Assembly (NCBI GenBank): GCA_947628185.1 | Contig: CANQYW010000020.1 | Span: 1 to 35,902 of the forward strand | DNA length: 35,902 nt | Direction of reading: 5' to 3' | From: an uncultured Oscillospiraceae bacterium | Lineage (GTDB): Bacteria; Bacillota; Clostridia; Oscillospirales; Oscillospiraceae | Shown here: positions 8,349 to 15,167 of the stretch, in pieces | Numbering within the stretch: the stretch's first letter is position 1 | Layout of the letters: every line of letters starts with the position of its first letter | Translations under genes and position numbers: made by a program | The notes under the pieces: model-generated | Database searches by the model: none | What the model saw: the letters and a program-made list of their open reading frames with translations, nothing else | Told to the model about the DNA's origin: nothing

Positions 8349-10271
8349 ATGGCGAAGATATTTGAGATGCCCCCCCACATGGCGGACCTCATCGCCGCCG
8401 GCGAGGTGGTGGAGAGGCCCGGCTCCGTGGTGAAGGAGCTGGTGGAAAATTCAATAGACGCCGGGGCCCTCAGCGTGACGGTGGAGATAGCAAACGGCGG
8501 CATGTCCATGATCCGCGTGACGGACGACGGCTGCGGCATAGCCTACGAGGACGCGGAGCGGGCCTTTTTGCGCCACGCCACGTCGAAGGTCCGGGAGGAG
8601 CGGGATCTGGAGGCCATCGGCACCCTGGGGTTCAGGGGCGAGGCCCTGGCGGCGATATCCGCCGTCTCCCGGGTGGAGCTCCTCACGCGGGAGAGGGGCG
8701 CTGCGGAGGGGACGCGCCTCCGGCTCGAGGGGGGCGTCACGGTGGAGAAGGGCCCCGCCGGCGTGCCGGAGGGCACCACCATGATAGTGCGGGACCTATT
8801 CTACAACACCCCCGCCCGGCAGAAGTTCATGAAAAACGACAGGGCCGAGGCCTCCAACGTCTCGGCGGCGGTGGTGAGGCTGGCCCTCTCCCACCCGGAG
8901 GTCTCCATAAGGTACATAAGGGACGGCCGCGAGGAGTACCACACCCCGGGGGACGGGCTCCTCAGGTCCTGCGCCTACTGCACCCTGGGCCGGGAGTTCG
9001 CCCGGGAGCTCATCGAGGTCAAAAGCGCCGCGGAGGACATATGCGTCTCCGGCCTCATCTCCACCCCGGCGGCGGCCCGGGGCAACAGGGCCTGGCAGTT
9101 CTTCTTCATAAACGGCAGGTTCGTGAAGTCGAAACTCATACAGGCGGCGCTGGAGCAGGGATATAAGAACTCACTCTTCACGGGTAGGTTCCCCGTCTGC
9201 GTGCTGAACCTCGATATGAGTCTCGCGAGCGTCGACGTGAACGTCCACCCCACGAAGATGGAGGTGCGTTTCACCCGGGAGCGGCAGGTCTTTGACGCGG
9301 TCTACTGGGCCGTGAGGGGCGCTCTCGAGGGGGAGGAGGGCCCTGCGGAGATAACACTCTCGGAGAGCACCGTGAGGGCCCTGGGCGGCGCGCCCGCGAG
9401 AGCCGACGCGCCAAGATCCGGCGCGACCGGTGTCAAAGTTTCCGCGCCGGAGGATAAAAAGCCCAATTCTCCCCAGGGGGCGTTCCTCTCGGGAAAAGCC
9501 GGGGGCGGCGGGAAGGGCGGATTTTTTAAGACCTACTCAGCAGATGAGTATAGGGCGAAGTACGCCGGGGGCGCGGAGCCCCGCCGGGAGACGCCGCCCT
9601 CCAAACCCCGGGAGACCCGGGCGGTACTCCACGATAGCTCCGGTCTTATCTACGAGACCTCCATGCCCATGCCCATCGAGCGGCCCCCCACGGAGGAGCC
9701 CCCGCCGCCGAGGGACGACTTCCGGTACGTGGGCGAGGCGCTCAATACCTACCTCATAGCGGAGTGCGGGGAGAGCATATTCCTAATAGACAAGCACGCC
9801 GCCCACGAACGGATGCTGTTTGATAAGCTGAAGGCGGAGGACTACGTGCCGGAGTCCCAGGAGCTCTTGGCGCCCGTCATATGCCGGGTGAGCGAGGAGA
9901 CCGTCAGCACCATAGTCGAGAACGGGGAGCTCTTGCGGTCCCTGGGGTTCGACATCGACGACTTCGGCGGCGGGAGCGTCGCCATCCGGCGGGTGCCCAT
10001 CGACATGGACCTGAGGGCCCCGGAGTCGCTGGTGGAGGAGATCGCCGGGAAACTGCGCCTGGGAGCGGACCTCCAGGACCGCCGGGACGGGGTGCTCCAC
10101 TCCGCCGCCTGCAAGGCCGCCATAAAGGCCGGCCGCCGCAGCGACCCCCGGGAGGTGCAAGAGCTCATCGCCCGGGTCCTCTCCGGCGAGATACGCTACT
10201 GCCCCCACGGCAGGCCCGTCTCCGTGGAGCTGAGCCGCCGGGAACTTGACAAGATATTCAAGAGGACATAA
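8349..10271 (+). CDS. mutL: DNA mismatch repair protein MutL (endonuclease type)
   Basis: The 640-residue MutL couples MutS mismatch recognition to strand removal. The N-terminal GHKL ATPase shows GEVVERPGSVVKELVENS, DDGCGI and FRGEALAAIS. A low-complexity linker of about 100 residues (roughly 335-435, Pro/Gly/Lys-rich) leads to the dimerisation domain. The metal-binding endonuclease motif DQHA(X)2E(X)4E appears as DKHAAHERMLFD from D481, with Gln to Lys and the last Glu to Asp. ACK and CPHGRP elements are present, so nicking activity is likely. QELLAP at 504-509 fits the position of the clamp-binding QEMIVP motif of Bacillus MutL. AGGTGA overlapping the upstream stop acts as ribosome binding site. 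Confidence 0.97.
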   Translation: MAKIFEMPPHMADLIAAGEVVERPGSVVKELVENSIDAGALSVTVEIANGGMSMIRVTDDGCGIAYEDAERAFLRHATSKVREERDLEAIGTLGFRGEALAAISAVSRVELLTRERGAAEGTRLRLEGGVTVEKGPAGVPEGTTMIVRDLFYNTPARQKFMKNDRAEASNVSAAVVRLALSHPEVSIRYIRDGREEYHTPGDGLLRSCAYCTLGREFARELIEVKSAAEDICVSGLISTPAAARGNRAWQFFFINGRFVKSKLIQAALEQGYKNSLFTGRFPVCVLNLDMSLASVDVNVHPTKMEVRFTRERQVFDAVYWAVRGALEGEEGPAEITLSESTVRALGGAPARADAPRSGATGVKVSAPEDKKPNSPQGAFLSGKAGGGGKGGFFKTYSADEYRAKYAGGAEPRRETPPSKPRETRAVLHDSSGLIYETSMPMPIERPPTEEPPPPRDDFRYVGEALNTYLIAECGESIFLIDKHAAHERMLFDKLKAEDYVPESQELLAPVICRVSEETVSTIVENGELLRSLGFDIDDFGGGSVAIRRVPIDMDLRAPESLVEEIAGKLRLGADLQDRRDGVLHSAACKAAIKAGRRSDPREVQELIARVLSGEIRYCPHGRPVSVELSRRELDKIFKRT

Positions 10272-10294
10272 AGATTCAAAGGACACAAGATCGT

Positions 10295-11215
10295 ATGCTA
10301 AGTCGCGTCTACGTTATAACAGGGCCCACAGCCACCGGCAAGACGGAGCTGGGCGTCAGGCTCGCGGAGAGCCTGGGCGGGGAGGTGGTGTCCGCGGACT
10401 CCATGCAGGTCTACAGGCACATGGACATCGGCACCGCTAAGCCCACAGCCGCCGAGACCCGGGGCGTACCCCACCACATGATAGACGTGGCCTCGCCGCT
10501 GGAGGATTACTCCGTCTCAAGGTATGTGGAGGACGCGGCGGCGTGCTGTGATGATATATTGTCCCGGGGCGCTATACCCCTGATAGTCGGCGGCACGGGG
10601 CTTTATATAGACTCCCTCATCTCCGGGAGGGACTTCTCCCCGAGGCCCCTGGACATGGAGCGCCGGCGTGAGCTGGAGGAGCTCTATGACCGCCTTGGCG
10701 GGGAGGCGATGCTGGAGAAACTGGGTGAGAGCGACCCCGCGCGGGCGGCGGTGCTCCACCCCAACGACAGGAAGAGGATAGTCCGGGCCCTTGAGGTCGC
10801 GGCGGAGGGCGGCAACATATCCAAGCACGACATCCGCACCCGCGCCGCCGAGCCCCGGTACGAGGCGAAATACATCGTCCTGGGGTACGAGGACCGAGGG
10901 GAGCTCTACGGCAGGATAGACGGGAGGGTGGACGACATGCTCTCCCGGGGGCTAATTGAGGAGGTGGAGGCCCTACTGAAAATGGGCGTCACCCGCCGCC
11001 ACACCGCCCTTCAGGCCATAGGCTATAAGGAGGTGGCCGCGGCCCTGGCGGGAGATATGGCGATGGATGAGGCTATAGAGACAGTTAAGAGGGAATCCCG
11101 GCGCTACGCAAAGCGGCAGATATCCTGGTGCAAACGCTACAGCGGGGCGCTCAGGATAAATTGGAAAAACGGGCCGGATTTTGAGGACGCCCTCCGGCGT
11201 TCGACAGCTTTTTGA
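10295..11215 (+). CDS. miaA: tRNA dimethylallyltransferase MiaA
   Basis: This 306-residue enzyme transfers a dimethylallyl group from DMAPP to A37 of tRNAs reading U-starting codons, giving the i6A that MiaB then methylthiolates. The P-loop [10 protein letters not shown] is at residues 10-19, followed by [18 protein letters not shown], the substrate-binding [10 protein letters not shown], and the C-terminal [13 protein letters not shown] segment. It starts 23 bases after mutL with AAAGGA about 12 bases before the ATG. The order mutL-miaA-hfq matches that of Enterobacteria, a widely conserved neighbourhood. Confidence 0.97.
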   Translation: MLSRVYVITGPTATGKTELGVRLAESLGGEVVSADSMQVYRHMDIGTAKPTAAETRGVPHHMIDVASPLEDYSVSRYVEDAAACCDDILSRGAIPLIVGGTGLYIDSLISGRDFSPRPLDMERRRELEELYDRLGGEAMLEKLGESDPARAAVLHPNDRKRIVRALEVAAEGGNISKHDIRTRAAEPRYEAKYIVLGYEDRGELYGRIDGRVDDMLSRGLIEEVEALLKMGVTRRHTALQAIGYKEVAAALAGDMAMDEAIETVKRESRRYAKRQISWCKRYSGALRINWKNGPDFEDALRRSTAF

Positions 11216-11291
11216 CTGCCAGAGGTTTATGATATACAGGCAAAAATTAGAGCCCCCATATAATTGGGGAGAAAAGAAAGGCGGATTACAA

Positions 11292-11558
11292 ATGTCAAAA
11301 GTACAAAACCTGCAGGATTCCTTCTTGAGAGAGGCGCGCCGCCGCAGGACGCCCCTGACTGTCTTCCTGGTGAACGGTTTCCAGATGCGCGGGACCGTCC
11401 AGGGGTACGACAACTTCACCGTGATACTGGAGAGCGAGGGCAAACAGCAGATGATCTACAAGCACGCCATCTCCACAATTGCCCCGCTGAGACCCGTAAA
11501 TCTCCCGGAGATGGGCGAGAGTGAGGAGGAGACCGAGGAATTTGCTCTGAACTCGTAA
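11292..11558 (+). CDS. hfq: RNA chaperone Hfq
   Basis: The 88-residue protein is a hexameric Sm-like RNA chaperone. Sm1 ([22 protein letters not shown]) and Sm2 (YKHAISTI) are complete, and NLQDSFL is the usual N-terminal helix with Q8 at the uridine-binding face. The rim patch aligned with E. coli RRER (16-19) reads RRRR, and the short C-terminal tail is very acidic (ESEEETEE). Both features are unusual for a Gram-positive Hfq. The start at 11292 is set by homology and an AAAGGCGG site; an ORF extending upstream to 11181 overlaps miaA. It lies 76 bases after miaA and may be co-transcribed. Confidence 0.96.
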   Translation: MSKVQNLQDSFLREARRRRTPLTVFLVNGFQMRGTVQGYDNFTVILESEGKQQMIYKHAISTIAPLRPVNLPEMGESEEETEEFALNS

Positions 11559-11564
11559 GTTGGG

Positions 11565-11594
11565 TTGGACAAGCGGTCAAAAGTGTGATACAAT
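11565..11594 (+). promoter_or_regulatory. Putative promoter upstream of the HlyD-like gene
   Basis: TTGGAC (11565-11570), an 18-base spacer and TACAAT (11589-11594) with a TG dinucleotide one base before it (extended -10) lie in the 104-bp gap after hfq. It would drive the HlyD-like, yggS and sepF genes. Confidence 0.6.
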
Positions 11595-11662
11595 ACACTA
11601 ATTAGCAAATACATATTTATCAAGAGGACAAGCTTATTTTTAGCGGGAGGGGGGAGCTTTAA

Positions 11663-12844
11663 GTGGAGAGAAGTGATTCGCTCATAAAACTTGTATCGGT
11701 GCTGGCGTTCATAGCGCTGGCTGTGTACATAGGGGTGTCGCTTTTCACAAGCTGGAACGACCCCCTCCAGACCGTTATAGCCACCGGGGCGGAGCTCCGG
11801 GACGGACTTGAGACCACCGGCCACATAGTGCGGGAGGAGAGCGTCCTCACCGCCACAGGCTCCAACATAGCGGTGACAGCCGTGGAGGGGGCGAAGCTGG
11901 CCTCCGGGGAGACGCTGGCGGTGCAGTACGTGGGCGCCGCCGCCATGGAGCGGGCAAAGGAGATAAACGACATCCAGCAGAGGATACGTCAGCTCACGGA
12001 CCTAAAAAACGGCAGGGACAGCGAGGACATGGCAAAGAAGACCATGCTCCAGCTCTCCGAGGCCGTTATGGGCCGGGACCTCGACGATCTATACTCCATT
12101 GAGGGCGACGCGGACGCCTACATCATCACCGGCAGCGCCCTCGCCACCGGCGGGGAGGACGCGGAGATAGAGCGCCTGAGGGCGGAGCTCACAAGGCTGG
12201 GGGAGGTCTCCGAGGCGGATACGGTGCGCATAACGGCGCCGTTCTCCGGCACCTTCTCAAACACCACCGACGGATATGAGGAGGTGGGCCCCGAGGACCT
12301 TGAGAACCTGACGCCCTCCGGGCTCCGGGAGCTATTTTCCACCTCCAAGAGCGTGGGCGTGGGGGCCGTGGGCAAGATGGTCCGGGGCATACGCTGGTAC
12401 TACGTCACCACATTGAGCGAGGCGGACGCCTCCAAGCTCCGGGTGGGGGGCTACGCGGACGTGCGGTTCTCCCGCACATACAGCGCGGACCTCACAATGT
12501 ACGTCCAGAGCGTCAGCACCCCGGAGAAGGGGGAGTGCGCCGTGGTGCTCTCCTGTGACAGCTACATGCAGGATGTGGCCGCCATAAGGGAGGCCCAGGC
12601 GGAGATAATATTCGGTTCCATCACCGGCGTCAGCGTCCCCAGGGCGGCGGTGCATCTTGACGAGGACAACAACACCTTCGTCTACGTGCTCCGGGGTCTC
12701 CGGGCGATCAGCGTTCCGGTGAAGATCCTGGCGGAGAGCGGGGACTACTACATCATGGAGGAGGCCCGCGACGGGCTCCGGGTGGACGATATCGTCATCC
12801 TCCGGGCCAACAATCTATATGACGGCGCGGTGGTGGAGAGATGA
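11663..12844 (+). CDS. HlyD-like membrane-anchored adaptor protein, no export partner
   Basis: The 393-residue product has a short cytoplasmic N-terminus, one membrane helix (about residues 8-28) and an extracytoplasmic region. A lipoyl/barrel-like part (VTAVEGAKLASGETLAVQY, then RITAPFSGTF near 190) brackets an alpha-helical segment, and the C-terminal half carries barrel strands (VSVPRAAVHLDEDNNTFVYVL). This fits HlyD/RND-type periplasmic adaptor folds, though no transporter or outer-membrane factor lies nearby. The start is GTG at 11663, supported by a GGAGGGGGGAG run. It overlaps yggS by four bases and leads into sepF-divIVA, so a role at the envelope or division site is possible but unproven. 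Confidence 0.75.
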   Translation: MERSDSLIKLVSVLAFIALAVYIGVSLFTSWNDPLQTVIATGAELRDGLETTGHIVREESVLTATGSNIAVTAVEGAKLASGETLAVQYVGAAAMERAKEINDIQQRIRQLTDLKNGRDSEDMAKKTMLQLSEAVMGRDLDDLYSIEGDADAYIITGSALATGGEDAEIERLRAELTRLGEVSEADTVRITAPFSGTFSNTTDGYEEVGPEDLENLTPSGLRELFSTSKSVGVGAVGKMVRGIRWYYVTTLSEADASKLRVGGYADVRFSRTYSADLTMYVQSVSTPEKGECAVVLSCDSYMQDVAAIREAQAEIIFGSITGVSVPRAAVHLDEDNNTFVYVLRGLRAISVPVKILAESGDYYIMEEARDGLRVDDIVILRANNLYDGAVVER

Positions 12845-13551
12845 GCGAGCTGGACATCGCCCGGCGCGCCGGGCAGGTAATCGAGAGGGCCGCTAAGGCG
12901 GCAGTCCGCTCCGGCCGCAAGCCGGAGGACGTTATAGTTTTGGCGGCGTCCAAGATGAACGGCGCCGCGGCGGTGAGAGCCGCTTTCGACGGGGGCATAC
13001 GGGTCTTCGGAGAGAACCGGGCCCAGGAGCTGTTGGAGAAGTCGTCCCAGGGGGCATACGCCGGGGCGCAGCTCCATTTCATAGGACACCTCCAGCGAAA
13101 TAAGGTGAGGAGCCTTGTGGGCAAGGTGGACCTAATTGAGTCCGTGGACAGCCAGGAGCTTTTAAGGCTCATCGGTGAGCGGGCGGGCGCGCTTAGCGTC
13201 ACCCAGGACGTGCTAATTGAGGTGAATATCGGCGGCGAGGCCGCAAAGTCCGGCGTGGAGCCCGGGCGTTTGGGGGAAATTTTGGACTTCGCGGCGGGAA
13301 TTTCCGGCCTTCGGGTCCTGGGACTCATGGCAATACCCCCGGCCGGCACGAAAAAAGACGTTTTAGACCGTTATTTTCAACAGATGCGCAACCTTTTTGT
13401 TGACATGCGGGGAAAAAAATACGATAATATCAGTATGGACCTGCTTTCCATGGGAATGAGCGGAGATTTTGAGGAGGCCATCCTCAACGGCGCGAATCTC
13501 GTTCGCGTGGGCACCGCCATCTTCGGGGAGCGCCAGTACGTTAATAAATAA
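12841..13551 (+). CDS. YggS/PLPBP family pyridoxal 5'-phosphate homeostasis protein
   Basis: The 236-residue protein is a single-domain PLP-binding barrel of the YggS/YlmE family, which controls PLP and amino-acid pools but has no known catalysis. The PLP lysine is present in VLAASKMN (near residue 39), unlike in the racemase-like protein upstream. Other signatures are VFGENRAQEL, HFIGHLQRNK, IEVNIGGEAAKSG, LMAIPP, SMGMSGDFEEAI and VRVGTAIFG. The ATG overlaps the previous stop by four bases. Location directly before sepF is the classic ylmE-ylmF order of Firmicutes; ylmG and ylmH of that cluster are absent here. Confidence 0.95.
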   Translation: MSELDIARRAGQVIERAAKAAVRSGRKPEDVIVLAASKMNGAAAVRAAFDGGIRVFGENRAQELLEKSSQGAYAGAQLHFIGHLQRNKVRSLVGKVDLIESVDSQELLRLIGERAGALSVTQDVLIEVNIGGEAAKSGVEPGRLGEILDFAAGISGLRVLGLMAIPPAGTKKDVLDRYFQQMRNLFVDMRGKKYDNISMDLLSMGMSGDFEEAILNGANLVRVGTAIFGERQYVNK

Positions 13552-13604
13552 ATTTAATCTATAAATCAATCAATCTACACCTATAGAGATTTGGAGGAAC
13601 TTCC

Positions 13605-14075
13605 ATGGGACTGCTTGACGAACTTAAAAAACTTACACGCCCCTATGACGACGAGGACGACGAATTTGAGGATTTCAAACCCCGCGCCCCGGAGAAGATA
13701 CCCGTGACCCCCCGCACGGCCACGCCCACCCGTGTGCCCACCGGCAACTCGCTGGAGGAGCGCCGGGAGCAGAACCGGGTGGTGAACATCCACGCCACCA
13801 CACAGCTCAAAGTGGTCCTGGTGAAACCCGAGCGCTTTGAGACCGCCGCCGAGATAGCGGACCACCTGAGGGAGAAACGCACCGTGGTGCTGAACCTCGA
13901 GCAGACGAACAAGGACGTGGCCCGCCGCCTCATCGACTTCCTCTCCGGCGTCGCCTACGCCCAGGACGGCAAGATAAAGAAGGTCGCCGTGAACACATAC
14001 CTCATAACGCCCTACAACGTGGACCTCATGGGGGACCTCATCGACGAGCTGGAAAATAACGGCCTCTACTTCTGA
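13605..14075 (+). CDS. sepF: Cell division protein SepF
   Basis: The 156-residue SepF bundles FtsZ filaments and ties them to the membrane. It begins with an amphipathic membrane-binding helix (MGLLDELKKLTRP), followed by an acidic and proline-rich linker. The SepF core starts near residue 72 (TTQLKVVLVKPERF) and includes VVLNLEQTNKDVARRLIDFLSG and VAVNTYLITPYNV. A TTGGAGGAAC site lies just before the ATG. The gap from yggS is 53 bases. Its neighbour DivIVA works in the same polar/septal system. Confidence 0.97.
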   Translation: MGLLDELKKLTRPYDDEDDEFEDFKPRAPEKIPVTPRTATPTRVPTGNSLEERREQNRVVNIHATTQLKVVLVKPERFETAAEIADHLREKRTVVLNLEQTNKDVARRLIDFLSGVAYAQDGKIKKVAVNTYLITPYNVDLMGDLIDELENNGLYF

Positions 14076-14138
14076 GTCCGTCTCAAGATAGACCGGCGCA
14101 TAGATCAAAAGAAATTAGCGTAAAGGATGGGAAAAGGT

Positions 14139-15152
14139 ATGATGACACCGCAAGACATACAGGCCATGGAGTTCCCAAAGGCGGTTTTCGGCGGCTACGA
14201 CATGTCGGCCGTGGAGAATTTCCTTGAGAAACTGACTGACGATTACACGGCGCTGTACAAGGACAACGCCGTCCTCAAGAGCAAGATAAAGGTGCTTGTG
14301 GAGAAGGTGGAGGAGTACCGCTCCACCGAGGACGCCATGCGCGCGGCGCTCCTCACCGCCCAGAAGATGAGCGACGAGATGACGGAGGAGACCCGCAAGC
14401 AGTGCGACGCGCAGCTGGCGGACACCGCCAGGCGCTGTGAGGAGATGCTCGCGGAGGCCACCCAGGACACCGAGAGGCGCCGCCGTGAGCTCGACGAGCA
14501 CATCGCCCGGGAGAGCACGAAACTCGACGCCGCCAGGGCCAAGACTGCCGCCTTCGTGGCGGCCTCCCGGCAGATAGTGGGCCAGTACGCAAGTTTCCTC
14601 GATAAGTTGGACTCCGTGACGGCGGACTACACGCCGGAGGAGCCGGTGGAGAGCGACCCTGAGGCGGAGGACGTCCGCTCACCGGAGCCGGAGCCCGTGG
14701 TGAAGGCGGAGCCCACTCCCGAGCCCACCCCGGAACCCACGCCCGCGCCGGAGACGAGTGATGAGCCTGCCCCGGAGCCCGAGCCCGCCCCGGAGCCGAA
14801 GACCGAGGATAACGGGGACGAGGGCGGCAATAATGACAGCGACGGCGAGAGCGGCGAGGACGCCCGGGACACCATCGACTTCAAGGTGGACGAGGACCGC
14901 CTGAGGGAGGACGACGACGTGCGTACCGCCTCCGGGAGGACGGAGAGCGCATCCGACGCCCCCCGCTACGACCCCAGCGCCAGCACCCGCCGCATTGACA
15001 CCGAGTCCGTCCGCCGGTTCTACTCCGGCAACGGCAGTTCCCGGCGTCTTGAGTGGGACGACGACGAGGACGCGCCCCCCAAGCCCCGGTTCGACTTCTC
15101 CGACCTCAAGTTCGGCACAAACTACAGCGACGACGATGACGACAAGAAATAA
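14139..15152 (+). CDS. DivIVA-domain protein with acidic Pro/Glu-rich tail
   Basis: The N-terminal 35 residues (TPQDIQAMEFPKAVFGGYDMSAVENFLEKL) form the DivIVA membrane-curvature domain. A coiled coil continues to about residue 165. The last half is predicted disordered and very acidic, with runs such as PEPTPEPTPEP and many Asp/Glu, ending in DDDDDKK. DivIVA proteins mark poles and septa and recruit division or wall-synthesis partners. The start is ambiguous: ATG at 14127 abuts the AAAGG site with no spacing, so 14139 (giving MMTPQDI, as in other DivIVA proteins) is preferred; 14142 is also possible. Only 15 bases separate it from ileS. Confidence 0.88.
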   Translation: MMTPQDIQAMEFPKAVFGGYDMSAVENFLEKLTDDYTALYKDNAVLKSKIKVLVEKVEEYRSTEDAMRAALLTAQKMSDEMTEETRKQCDAQLADTARRCEEMLAEATQDTERRRRELDEHIARESTKLDAARAKTAAFVAASRQIVGQYASFLDKLDSVTADYTPEEPVESDPEAEDVRSPEPEPVVKAEPTPEPTPEPTPAPETSDEPAPEPEPAPEPKTEDNGDEGGNNDSDGESGEDARDTIDFKVDEDRLREDDDVRTASGRTESASDAPRYDPSASTRRIDTESVRRFYSGNGSSRRLEWDDDEDAPPKPRFDFSDLKFGTNYSDDDDDKK

Positions 15153-15167
15153 GTGAGGAACCCGTAA

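Noticed and set aside
12841-13551. A second degenerate racemase-like protein (YggS)
   Set aside because: Its PLP lysine is present in AASKMN and all YggS signatures match, so it is an ordinary PLP-homeostasis protein.
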